Positions 1 to 7,703 of a stretch of DNA of 9,548 nt are shown one piece after another. This stretch comes from Opitutia bacterium (GTDB lineage Bacteria; Verrucomicrobiota; Verrucomicrobiia; Opitutales; Seribacteraceae), in the NCBI GenBank assembly GCA_018695085.1, contig JABHOU010000596.1, forward strand, positions 1 to 9,548. The letters run 5' to 3'. The notes beneath the pieces were generated by a model, which did not search any database, was not told the origin of the DNA, and saw only the letters and a program-made list of their open reading frames with translations. The position numbers and the translations under genes were made by a program. Position 1 is the stretch's first letter. The number at the start of each line of letters is the position of its first letter.

Positions 1-1
1 T

Positions 2-883
2 ATCCTCGGATCCTTCATCTCCTGGCGTGATCCGCACACTCCCGTTGCCAAGGAAATCCATCCGCAGCATGCCTTTGACCGGCTCTTCCGTACCCGTGCC
101 GTTCCACTCGCGCCCGGCGTTGATCCTGACTCACCAACCGCCCGGCAATCCCTGCAGGCAGATGATGCCAGTGTACTCGACGCCGTCCTCGACGATGCCA
201 AGTCACTCCAAAAACGCATCAGCAACAACGACCGCTTGAAGCTGGACGAGTACCTGGAATCCGTCCGGGCAGTCGAACGCCGTATCGAAGCCACCCTCAA
301 ACCACCCAAGCGCTGGATCAACAAGGATGGCTTCACCATGGAGCGACCGGCCGACAAGATGCCCGATCAGCATGCCCAGCAGGTCAAGCTCATGCTCGAC
401 GTCCTAGTGCTCGCCCTGTGGACGGACAGCACGCGCATTTCCACCATGATGTTGGGAGACGCCCAGTCGGGAGCCACCTTCGACTTCCTCGACGGGGTAA
501 GCGGATCCAGTTTCCACGGCTATTCCCACCACCGGGAGAAAGAAGACAAAAAGGATTCCTACCGCCGTATCTGCCTTTGGCACGTCGAGCAAGCCGCCTA
601 CCTTCTCAGTAAAATGAAGGGGTTGGACGAAGGAGGTTCGTCCCTGCTCGACAACAGCATGGTTCTCTTCGGTTCCTCCATCAAGGACGGCAACCGTCAC
701 ACGGAACGCGACTTGCCCCTCGTCCTCGCGGGCAAAGGCCAAGGTGCTCTGCGACCCGGGCGCCGAATCCGGGCCCCCAAGGAAACCCCCCTGTGCAACC
801 TCCACCTTTCACTCCTCCACCGCATGGGAGTGAAGGCCGACAAGTTCGGAGACAGCACGGGCATCCTCGACGGGCTTAGCTGA
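2..883 (+). CDS. DUF1552 (HXXSHH family) protein, 3' part, cut by left window edge
   Basis: An open frame enters from the left edge (frame beginning at base 2) and ends at TGA 881-883, leaving 293 visible residues. The first visible residues include the S-W-R-D-P stretch and the 'KLDEYLESVRAVERRI' segment seen in DUF1552 proteins. The family-naming H-x-x-S-H-H motif is present as HGYSHH at bases 515-532 (visible residues 172-177). The C-terminus ends in the usual G-x-L-D-G-L-S manner. An internal TTG at 236 can be read as a start, but the conserved family sequence continues without a stop to the window edge, so the gene is longer. Full-length members are usually a little over 400 residues, so roughly a third is missing. 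The function of the family is unknown. In PVC genomes it is usually paired with a DUF1592/DUF1588-type cytochrome gene, which I would expect just left of the window. The 68-base gap to the sulfatase start and the same orientation allow co-transcription. Family assignment is strong; role is not known. Confidence 0.9.
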   Translation: MLGSFISWRDPHTPVAKEIHPQHAFDRLFRTRAVPLAPGVDPDSPTARQSLQADDASVLDAVLDDAKSLQKRISNNDRLKLDEYLESVRAVERRIEATLKPPKRWINKDGFTMERPADKMPDQHAQQVKLMLDVLVLALWTDSTRISTMMLGDAQSGATFDFLDGVSGSSFHGYSHHREKEDKKDSYRRICLWHVEQAAYLLSKMKGLDEGGSSLLDNSMVLFGSSIKDGNRHTERDLPLVLAGKGQGALRPGRRIRAPKETPLCNLHLSLLHRMGVKADKFGDSTGILDGLS

Positions 884-951
884 ATTCTTCCCTGGAAAAA
901 ATTTTCTCCCCAAGCATGATGACCAAGGATTTACCCGATTTGTCCCGTAGA

Positions 952-2334
952 ATGAAACCTTTATCCATGCTAGCTATCCTGTTCCTTGCCGGGCAGGTTT
1001 TCACCCTCTGGGCAAAGAAACCGAACATACTCTTCATCATGGCGGATGACTTGGGATGGATGGACTTGGCCTGCCAGGGAAACCCCTTGGTCGATACTCC
1101 CAATCTCGACCGGTTGGCCAAACAAGGCATGCGCTTCACCGATGCTTACGCCGCTGCACCCGTCTGCTCCCCTACCCGTTGCGCCGTGCTGACCGGACAA
1201 GCGCCCGCCCGCATCGGATTGACCACTCACCTGCCCGGTCGCTTCTTCCCCAAGGACGGGCGTCCCCAACCCGCCAAGCTTACCCCTCAGCTTAACACGG
1301 AACACGTCACCATAGCGGAAAGGATGAAGGAAGCGGGCTATGCCTCCGCCTTTTTTGGGAAATGGCACATAGCCCCCAGCTCGGGAAGAGGAGGAAAAGT
1401 AGCCGATGCAGTTTCCCCGACCGGGCAAGGGTTCGACTTGAACGTGGGAGGCACCTCCTACGGCGGGCCGCCCAGTTTCTTTTCCCCCTACCGAAACGCC
1501 GAGCTGCCCGACGGGACGGACGGCGAATACCTTCCCGACCGCCTGGTTGACGAAACAATCCGTTTTGCCGAGGCGAACAAGGACAAACCATGGATGGCTC
1601 ATTTGTGGTTCTACACGGTGCACTGGCCCATGCAAGCGCCCAAGGACCTGCTCGAAAAATATGCGGACCGGAAAGGTCCCGGGCTCAACGACACCCGTTA
1701 CGGGGCCATGATCGAGGCTATGGACTTGGCCATCGGACGGCTTCTGGAGGCCTTGAAGAAGATGGGGTTGAAAAAAGACACCCTTGTGATCTTCACCAGC
1801 GATAACGGAGGATTCGCCGGGGTATCCGACTGCCGTCCGCTCAGGGAATCGAAAGGTCATCTCTACGAAGGAGGCATCCGGGTACCCCTGATCGTCGGTT
1901 GGCCCGGTCAGGTTCCTCAGGGAAAGCTTTGCAAGGTGCCCGTGACCAGCATGGACTTCTACCCCACCTTTCTCGAGTTGGCGGGCTTGAAGCCAAGCGG
2001 CAAGCCCATCGATGGGGAAAGCCTCCTGCCCCTCTTCAGACAAACGGGAAAACTCTCCCGGAAAACGCTCTACTTCCACTTCCCCAACTATGCCTGGCAC
2101 ATGGGCAACCGCCTGGCGGGAGCAGTACGCGAAGGGAAGTGGAAAATGATCCGCAACTACGACGACAGATCCCTCGAGCTCTATGATCTGCAGAAGGACT
2201 TGAGTGAAAAAAGGAACCTCGCGAAGAAAAGCCCGCAGGTAGCCAATCGACTCAATCAAAAACTGTCCCGTTGGCTCAAGGAAACCAACGCCCCCATGCC
2301 CACTCTTAACTCCAAGCCCAAAGATGTTCCGTAA
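952..2334 (+). CDS. Secreted type I sulfatase (arylsulfatase A-like, resembles S1_16)
   Basis: Hydrolyses sulfate esters, probably on a glycan, outside the cytoplasm. From ATG 952 the protein is 460 residues and opens with a clear signal peptide (MKPLSMLAILFLAG...LWA), followed at once by the sulfatase start strand PNILFIMADD, whose two aspartates bind the catalytic calcium. The formylglycine motif C-S-P-T-R is at bases 1165-1179 (Cys 72 from this start). G-K-W-H follows, then the second metal site S-D-N-G-G and the E-G-G-I-R-V-P segment, in normal family order. Length is normal. An in-frame ATG at 916 would add 12 residues in front of the signal peptide; neither start has a good Shine-Dalgarno, and 952 was chosen because it puts the signal peptide at the N-terminus. 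The stop overlaps the next gene's start by 11 bases. Activity needs a formylglycine-generating enzyme or anSME, not present in this window. The S1_16 label is from resemblance around the CSPTR motif; the substrate cannot be read from sequence. Confidence 0.93.
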   Translation: MKPLSMLAILFLAGQVFTLWAKKPNILFIMADDLGWMDLACQGNPLVDTPNLDRLAKQGMRFTDAYAAAPVCSPTRCAVLTGQAPARIGLTTHLPGRFFPKDGRPQPAKLTPQLNTEHVTIAERMKEAGYASAFFGKWHIAPSSGRGGKVADAVSPTGQGFDLNVGGTSYGGPPSFFSPYRNAELPDGTDGEYLPDRLVDETIRFAEANKDKPWMAHLWFYTVHWPMQAPKDLLEKYADRKGPGLNDTRYGAMIEAMDLAIGRLLEALKKMGLKKDTLVIFTSDNGGFAGVSDCRPLRESKGHLYEGGIRVPLIVGWPGQVPQGKLCKVPVTSMDFYPTFLELAGLKPSGKPIDGESLLPLFRQTGKLSRKTLYFHFPNYAWHMGNRLAGAVREGKWKMIRNYDDRSLELYDLQKDLSEKRNLAKKSPQVANRLNQKLSRWLKETNAPMPTLNSKPKDVP

Positions 2335-5300
2335 ACCCGCTCTCTTGATTTCCCTGCTTTGTCTCGCCGTTTCCAACCTGCTCAGTTCGGAGATAATCGA
2401 AATCAGCGCTTCCGCTTCACAATCGGGGAATGGCCCCGACCATGCCATTGACGGAAGCGTAAACTCCAGATGGTCCGCCGAAGGAAAAGACCAATGGATC
2501 CAGCTAAAACTCGATAAGAAAGCGACCTTCTCAACCTTCGAGGCCGGGTTTTCACGGGGTAGCCGGAACTATGAGTTTTCCGTCCTGACTTCCATGGATG
2601 GGAAAAAGTGGAACGAAGCATACAAGGGCAAAAGCCCGGGGCAAGGAGATCGGGTCGCCAAGTATGAAGCCCCCGAATCTTCCGCCCTCTTCGTTCGTTT
2701 TGTCTCCCGGGGAAACAACGAAAACAAATGGGTAAACCTGCACACCTTTCGAATCAAGGGGGTTTCCGTTTCCAAGAAATTAACCAAAGCCTCGCCTCCT
2801 CCAAGAAAAGATTCCAGTGGCTTGGAGGTTTCGGTGTGGGCGGAGAACCCACTCGTCTCCAGTCCGGTGGCTATCAGTTTCGACGAACAAGGAAATGCCT
2901 ATGTCACACGCGTTCGCCGCAGGAAGATTTCCAGCCTCGATTTGCGCAACCACCGGGCCTGGGTGAAGCACGATTTGTCCATACGGAGCCTGGAGGACAG
3001 GCTGGCGTTCTACAAAAAGGCGATGGGTCCCGAACAATTCCCGGACATCAGGCCCTATTCCCCTCCCGACCGCAACGGCGACGGCAAAAGGGATTGGAAG
3101 GATCTCGCCGTGCAAAAGGAGGAAATCCTCCGGGTCGAGGATACCAACGAAGATGGCAAAGCAGACAAGAGTATCCTGATCGACAATGACTTGGCAACCC
3201 CCCTGACCGGGATTGCCGCAGGTGTCCTGTGGGCCGAGGGTGCCGCCTATGCCACGGTCGAGCCCGATGTTTGGAAGTACGAGAATTTCGACAAGGACGG
3301 CAAGCCGGCCAAACGGACTCTGCTCAGTCGGGGATATTCCATCCACATCGGACAGGGAGGACATAACGTTTCCGGACTGACCATGGGACCGGACGGGCGG
3401 ATCTACTGGTCGGTCGCGGACAAGGGGATCAATGCCACGGGAAAGAACGGGGAGCGTTTCGTCTACCCGGACCGCGGCGGCATCATGCGTTGCGAACCGA
3501 ACGGTTCGAACCTCGAGCTCTTCGCCCTTGGCATACGCAACGGACAGGAACCGGTTTTCGACGAATTCGGAAACCTTTTCAGTGTCGACAACGACGGGGA
3601 CTACCCGGGTGAACGCGAACGCTTCATCCATATCGTGGAAGGCGGAATGACCGCCTGGCGCCTGCACTGGCAATGGCACGGCTATCAGGACTTTGCCAAG
3701 GTATCGGGTGAAAAGCCCTACAACGTCTGGATGCAGGAAGGACTCTTCCGGCCAAGGTTTCCCGGACAGGCCGCCTTCATCGTTCCGCCTCTCGCCAACT
3801 ATTCCAACGGACCTTGCGGTTTCGCCTATGACCCGGGTACCGCCCTGAGCGATAAGTTCCGCAATTTCTTTTTTCTCGCCCAAGGCAGAAAAATGACCGC
3901 ATTCAAAGTCCGTCCCAAAGGAGCGGCCTTCGAGATGTACGACGAGCAGACCATCCCCGGAGGAGGGAGCAGCACGGGGGTTGCCTTTGGACCTGACGGC
4001 GCTCTTTACGTCACGGATTGGATGAACGGCCCGAGTGATCGGGGCAGGATTTGGAAGATCGATTCGTCGGAGGGCAAAGACAACCCCGCCCGCAAACGAA
4101 CAAGAAAGCTCCTGGCCGAAGGCATGTCCGGAAAAGACGAAACCTACCTCGTTGCCTGCCTGGCGGAGCCAGATTTCAGGGTTCGCAAAGCGGCCCAGTT
4201 CGAACTGGTCAGACGGGGAAAGACATGGGCCCTTCTTGCCGTTGCAAAACAAACCGAAAACCAATTGGCCCGCTTGCACGCAATCTGGGGAATAGGCCAG
4301 CTTGCGAGAGGCTGGCCCGACGGGAAGAACAAGGATACGGGTGCGGTCGCTCCCCTGCTTGAGCTCCTCAATGACAAGGAGATGGAAGTCCGGGCCCAGG
4401 CGGCCAAGGTACTCGGTGAAGCCGCTTACTCTCCCTCCCTTGAACCACTAATTACCTTGCTCAATGACTCATCCCTTCGCGTCCGCTTTAATGTCGCTGT
4501 GGCGCTTGGAAAGCTGAAGTCGGCCAAAGCCATTCAACCTCTCCTTGAATTGGTTCGGGAAAATGATGACGAAGATGCGTTTCTGCGCCACGGTGCAGTC
4601 ATGGGCTTGGTCGGTTCCACCAAGGCCAACCCGAAGGTTCTCCTTGAGACTACAAGCTCACCCCATTCCTCGGTACGCCTTGCGGCCATTCTTGCCCTGC
4701 GCAGGCACGACTACCCGGGAATCTCTTCCTTTCTCAAGGATGGAGACCTCTACCTCGTGACGGAAACGGCACGGGCCATCCATGATGACTTTTCCATCCC
4801 GGATGCCCTACCTGCCCTAGCCGAGATTCTCGACCGGTCCGATCTTGAAGGCGAGCCACTCCTCAGGCGGGCAATCAATGCCAACTTTCGGATAGGCCGT
4901 CCAGCCGATGCCGAGCGCCTCGCCCGCTACGCCGCCGATCCATCATCTCCCGAGAACATGCGGACCACGGCTCTTGCCTGCCTCGCCCTATGGGCCCAAC
5001 CTCCGGTCCTAGATGCAGTCGAGGGACGATACCGGAAACACCCCGCCCGCAGCCCCAAGCCTGCAGCCAAGGCCTTGGCCAAAGTCGCCGACGACTTGGT
5101 GAAAAATGCATCTCCAAAGATTCTCACCGTGCTTTCCAAGGCCATTGAGAAGCTCAAGGTTTCCGATCTTCTTCCCGTGGTTCACGCCGCGTACGAATCG
5201 GAACGAGCCACTCCATTCCTGCAAGCTCAGTTGCTAGGCGCAATGGCCGAACTGAGTGACCCGGCACTAGGAAAATTCGTCGAATCCGCCCTTGAATCAA

Positions 5301-6034
5301 AAGACGCCCGGCTCCGGGTCGCTGGTCAAAAACGGGCTTGGGCAGCCGGTCTATCGGGGGTGGACGTCTTTGCCAAGGCATTGGAATCAGGCACTTTGAC
5401 TGAGAAACGAGCGGCCCTCGGAAACCTCGCCCAGTCCGATGACAAAAAGGCCGACGCCTTATTGGCCAAACAATTTGCCAAGCTTGCTCCCGACCTGGAA
5501 CTTGATCTTCTGGAAGCAGCCAGAACAGCCAAGGGAACAGACTCCAAAGCCAAGGCCAAGGCACTGGACGACCAGCTTGCCACTCGTGGTCCACTGGGGC
5601 CATTCCATCCAACATTGCAAGGCGGAGACGCCCGCAAAGGCAAGGAGCTAACCATGGGGCACCCAACCGCTCAATGCATACGGTGCCACAAGATCGGCTC
5701 AACTGGTGGCGTACTCGGGCCGGATCTTTCAAAAATCGCTTCCCGACTGACCACCGAAAAAATTCTCGAATCTCTAGTCAATCCGCAAGCCGAACTGGCC
5801 GAGGGCTACGGTTTGTTGGTCGCGACCCTCAAGGACGGATCTACGGCTTCCGGTTCAATCGTGAAAGCCACTCAGGAACGTTATTCAATCAAGTCCGCGG
5901 ACGGAAAGGCGTCCTCAATCGAACGAAGCCTCATAGAGAAGGAAATACTGACTTCTCCTATGCCTCCTGCAGGAACTGTACTGTCCAAGACTGAAATTCG
6001 CGACCTGATCGCTTATCTTTCAACCTTGAAGTAA
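2324..6034 (+). CDS. Exported F5/8C + PVC-type dehydrogenase + HEAT + c-type heme protein
   Basis: A 1236-residue multidomain protein. Residues 1-22 are a signal peptide (MFRKPALLISLLCLAV...). Residues about 24-147 form an F5/8 type C (discoidin-like) domain, with 'AIDGSVNSRWSA' and 'WIQLKL' as landmarks; such domains commonly bind carbohydrate. Residues about 165-585 match the PVC-type membrane-bound dehydrogenase propeller (TIGR02604-like), with 'GHNVSGLTMGPDGRIYW' and 'GGGSSTGVAFGPDGALYVTDW'. Two EF-hand-like acidic loops, DRNGDGKRD (249-257) and DTNEDGKAD (273-281), probably bind calcium. Residues about 600-1085 are HEAT-like helical repeats. The C-terminus is a TIGR02603-type heme domain with C-I-R-C-H (Cys1118, Cys1121, His1122; bases 5675-5689), and Met1213 in M-P-P-A-G as the likely distal heme ligand. 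It probably oxidises a sugar or alcohol in the periplasm and passes the electrons to its own heme; the substrate is unknown. Its ATG lies inside the sulfatase's last codons, so translational coupling is likely. Confidence 0.93.
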   Translation: MFRKPALLISLLCLAVSNLLSSEIIEISASASQSGNGPDHAIDGSVNSRWSAEGKDQWIQLKLDKKATFSTFEAGFSRGSRNYEFSVLTSMDGKKWNEAYKGKSPGQGDRVAKYEAPESSALFVRFVSRGNNENKWVNLHTFRIKGVSVSKKLTKASPPPRKDSSGLEVSVWAENPLVSSPVAISFDEQGNAYVTRVRRRKISSLDLRNHRAWVKHDLSIRSLEDRLAFYKKAMGPEQFPDIRPYSPPDRNGDGKRDWKDLAVQKEEILRVEDTNEDGKADKSILIDNDLATPLTGIAAGVLWAEGAAYATVEPDVWKYENFDKDGKPAKRTLLSRGYSIHIGQGGHNVSGLTMGPDGRIYWSVADKGINATGKNGERFVYPDRGGIMRCEPNGSNLELFALGIRNGQEPVFDEFGNLFSVDNDGDYPGERERFIHIVEGGMTAWRLHWQWHGYQDFAKVSGEKPYNVWMQEGLFRPRFPGQAAFIVPPLANYSNGPCGFAYDPGTALSDKFRNFFFLAQGRKMTAFKVRPKGAAFEMYDEQTIPGGGSSTGVAFGPDGALYVTDWMNGPSDRGRIWKIDSSEGKDNPARKRTRKLLAEGMSGKDETYLVACLAEPDFRVRKAAQFELVRRGKTWALLAVAKQTENQLARLHAIWGIGQLARGWPDGKNKDTGAVAPLLELLNDKEMEVRAQAAKVLGEAAYSPSLEPLITLLNDSSLRVRFNVAVALGKLKSAKAIQPLLELVRENDDEDAFLRHGAVMGLVGSTKANPKVLLETTSSPHSSVRLAAILALRRHDYPGISSFLKDGDLYLVTETARAIHDDFSIPDALPALAEILDRSDLEGEPLLRRAINANFRIGRPADAERLARYAADPSSPENMRTTALACLALWAQPPVLDAVEGRYRKHPARSPKPAAKALAKVADDLVKNASPKILTVLSKAIEKLKVSDLLPVVHAAYESERATPFLQAQLLGAMAELSDPALGKFVESALESKDARLRVAGQKRAWAAGLSGVDVFAKALESGTLTEKRAALGNLAQSDDKKADALLAKQFAKLAPDLELDLLEAARTAKGTDSKAKAKALDDQLATRGPLGPFHPTLQGGDARKGKELTMGHPTAQCIRCHKIGSTGGVLGPDLSKIASRLTTEKILESLVNPQAELAEGYGLLVATLKDGSTASGSIVKATQERYSIKSADGKASSIERSLIEKEILTSPMPPAGTVLSKTEIRDLIAYLSTLK

Positions 6035-6079
6035 ATTTAAGAAGTGACGAACCCGAGAGAACGCGAATAAGCTCAAGGG

Positions 6080-7150
6080 ATGAATGAAATCAGTCGCATA
6101 GTTACAGAGCATCTCAGCATACTCGGCGCACTAGACTATTTCACATTGGGCGTAAATTTCTTCATCTTGGTTTTTTCCAAGAAGTTCGCGAATCACTACG
6201 GAGGCATTAAGGACGAGAACCGTAGTCGAGTACGCCTACGCATTCTCCATTGCGGAAACTTCCTCCTTTTCGCTACTTATCTCGTAGCAGTCGTATTCGA
6301 ATTCAGATTGGCAGTATCCTTCAGCCAAACTTTTCTAGTTATCCTTGCGAGCTATCTTCTGATTCATTTCGTTGAAGCAGTAATTCTGCGAAAATATGGT
6401 AAGACGCGCACAATTGAGGAAGTAACTCGTACGACTGAAACCCACACCTCGCGGACACTCGAGCTTGTCGTCTGCGCCATCATCTTTTGTATAGCCACCG
6501 TTCTCCTGATAAACATCTGGGGTTTCGAGGACTGGCTTCAAACTACCAGCGTACTAGGTTTCCTAGCCCTTTTGGTGTTCGCGACCAAGGAATATTGGGC
6601 GGGCGATTTCCTCAGTGGCATAATCCTAATCGGGCAAGGACGAATCGAACGTGGCGACGTATTGATCATCAAGGAAGAAGGCATTCGCGGAATCGTTCTT
6701 CAAATCAACGGACTCCAGACAATTATCCGTGACCTCGTGGACGGGCACGACATAATCCTTCCAAATTACAAATTAAGGCAATCTCGAGTGGACGTACTCA
6801 AAACCGACTTGAGGCGTGGCGTTCGCAATCACGTCGACTTCATGATTGGGTACGGCACGCCATCTGAGAAGGTGAATGCGTTTCTCTCAGAAGTCTGGGA
6901 AAGGGCAGTCTCGACAGGGCTAGTGCTTAGGGATATTAGTTCCGTCATTGCCTTGAAAGAATCCGGTGATCACGGCAACCGTTGGCGAATCAGCTATACC
7001 CTCAAAAGCCCCCATCGCCTGATCGAGACCAAAAACGCCATTCGAAAGGCAGCTTACGATTTACAGGAAAAGCACGGCATAGAACTGGCGACCCCCACCA
7101 CCATTCGATTTCCCGACGGTCATTTTCCCAAAGCGGATGAGCAAGCATAG
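6080..7150 (+). CDS. MscS-family mechanosensitive ion channel, divergent pore helix
   Basis: A 356-residue inner-membrane protein that should act as a tension-gated release valve during hypo-osmotic shock. Hydrophobic segments lie at about residues 14-33, 58-79, 82-101 and 127-147, followed by the pore-lining helix at 157-184. The MscS beta domain follows directly: G-R-I-E-R-G-D-V at 187-194, then G-L-Q-T-I-I-R and 'DIILPNYKLRQSRV' (224-237). These are the family's hallmark positions ('IERGD', 'T.IRxxDG', 'PN'). The rest is the mixed alpha/beta cytoplasmic domain. The five-segment layout resembles larger MscS relatives more than the three-helix E. coli MscS. The pore helix lacks the usual Gly/Ala ladder and carries bulky residues instead (FLALLVFATKEYW). 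The gene lies 45 bases after the cytochrome gene and overlaps the cytidine deaminase gene by 14 bases. Its G+C (40-45% in two sampled 60-base lines) is lower than that of the preceding genes. ATG 6080 has AAGGG directly against it, too close to be a normal ribosome binding site. Confidence 0.9.
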   Translation: MNEISRIVTEHLSILGALDYFTLGVNFFILVFSKKFANHYGGIKDENRSRVRLRILHCGNFLLFATYLVAVVFEFRLAVSFSQTFLVILASYLLIHFVEAVILRKYGKTRTIEEVTRTTETHTSRTLELVVCAIIFCIATVLLINIWGFEDWLQTTSVLGFLALLVFATKEYWAGDFLSGIILIGQGRIERGDVLIIKEEGIRGIVLQINGLQTIIRDLVDGHDIILPNYKLRQSRVDVLKTDLRRGVRNHVDFMIGYGTPSEKVNAFLSEVWERAVSTGLVLRDISSVIALKESGDHGNRWRISYTLKSPHRLIETKNAIRKAAYDLQEKHGIELATPTTIRFPDGHFPKADEQA

Positions 7151-7535
7151 TCCGAACGAGCTACTGGAAACGGCGGCCAAAGCTCGCCATAATGCGCATT
7201 CGAAATATTCGAAGTTTGCAGTGGGTTCGGCTCTTCTCACCGAAGACGGTTCGGTTTTCTTGGGTTGCAACGTCGAAAACGCATCCTACGGACTCACCAT
7301 TTGCGCTGAACGCGTTGCCTTGACCTCTGCAATTGCGGCGGGACATAAATCTTTTCAGGCCATAGCAATAGTGGCGGACAAATCAGCGGCACCATGTGGA
7401 GCATGCCGGCAAGTTCTGGCAGAATTTTGCCAAGACGACTTCCCCGTTTACGTTGCGTCGGCCAAAGACAGCGCCTCGTTCGAGACCCACCTCATGGAAA
7501 AGCTTTTACCTGCAAGGTTTCATTTCACTCCATAA
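7137..7535 (+). CDS. cdd: Cytidine deaminase (pyrimidine salvage)
   Basis: Converts cytidine and deoxycytidine to uridine and deoxyuridine with release of ammonia, in the cytoplasm. The 132 residues match the short tetrameric class (about 130-136 residues) in length. All catalytic features are present: the substrate-binding stretch CNVENAS (residues 44-50), C-A-E at 56-58 (zinc ligand Cys56, catalytic Glu58) and P-C-G-A-C-R-Q at 86-92 (zinc ligands Cys87 and Cys90). The conserved N-terminal S-K-F-A-V-G-S-A-L-L segment and the C-terminal 'LLP' are also there. The start ATG 7137 lies inside the last codons of the channel gene (14-base overlap, different frame). Translation is therefore probably coupled to the channel, and there is no room for a separate promoter immediately upstream. 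No functional link between channel and deaminase is known to me; the pairing may be chance operon packing. Confidence 0.96.
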   Translation: MSKHSPNELLETAAKARHNAHSKYSKFAVGSALLTEDGSVFLGCNVENASYGLTICAERVALTSAIAAGHKSFQAIAIVADKSAAPCGACRQVLAEFCQDDFPVYVASAKDSASFETHLMEKLLPARFHFTP

Positions 7536-7703
7536 GGTCATTGTATTCCAGGGCCCTTCACTTCATGACATGATGCTTAAGCAGAAAAAAGTATATTTCA
7601 CCTTGCCTCATCCATTAGAAAAAACACTTTGACCCAGTAGCATGTATTCTAGGTTTTTGAATATTTGAAATTATACAAGGGTGGATACATACACCGCTTG
7701 CCA
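7536..7703. other. AT-rich gap between cdd and the methyltransferase
   Basis: This stretch contains no recognisable gene. Base composition shifts to AT-rich within it, marking the left edge of the foreign-looking island. It holds TTGACC (7629-7634) and TATTCT (7645-7650), but the 10-base spacer between them is too short for a standard promoter. A perfect small inverted repeat TCATGACATGA lies at 7563-7573. No stem followed by a T-run is seen after the cdd stop. The alternative TTG start of the methyltransferase (7665) falls here. Confidence 0.4.

Noticed and set aside
892..912. A-run/T-run GGAAAAAATTTTCTCC after the DUF1552 gene as a terminator
   Set aside because: Self-complementary but with no loop and only weak A/T pairs; not a rho-independent terminator.
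916..990. Tat-like signal (S-R-R-M-K-P) if the first sulfatase starts at 916
   Set aside because: Lacks the Phe-Leu positions of the twin-arginine motif; the plain Sec signal peptide from ATG 952 explains the N-terminus better.
2356..2368. Lipoprotein signal (L-L-C) in the large heme protein
   Set aside because: The residue before Cys is Leu, not Gly, Ala or Ser, so it is not a lipobox; read as an ordinary signal peptide.
970..2448. Long minus-strand open frame of 492 residues opposite the first sulfatase
   Set aside because: It is the antisense shadow of a well supported sulfatase gene and shows no recognisable domain. The same holds for the 499-residue minus-strand frame at 2780-4279 opposite the dehydrogenase gene.
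7563..7573. Inverted repeat TCATGACATGA after cdd as operator or terminator
   Set aside because: Five-base arms with a one-base centre cannot form a hairpin, no T-run follows, and such short palindromes are common by chance.
7629..7650. TTGACC and TATTCT as a promoter for the methyltransferase
   Set aside because: Spacer is 10 bases, far from the usual 16-18.
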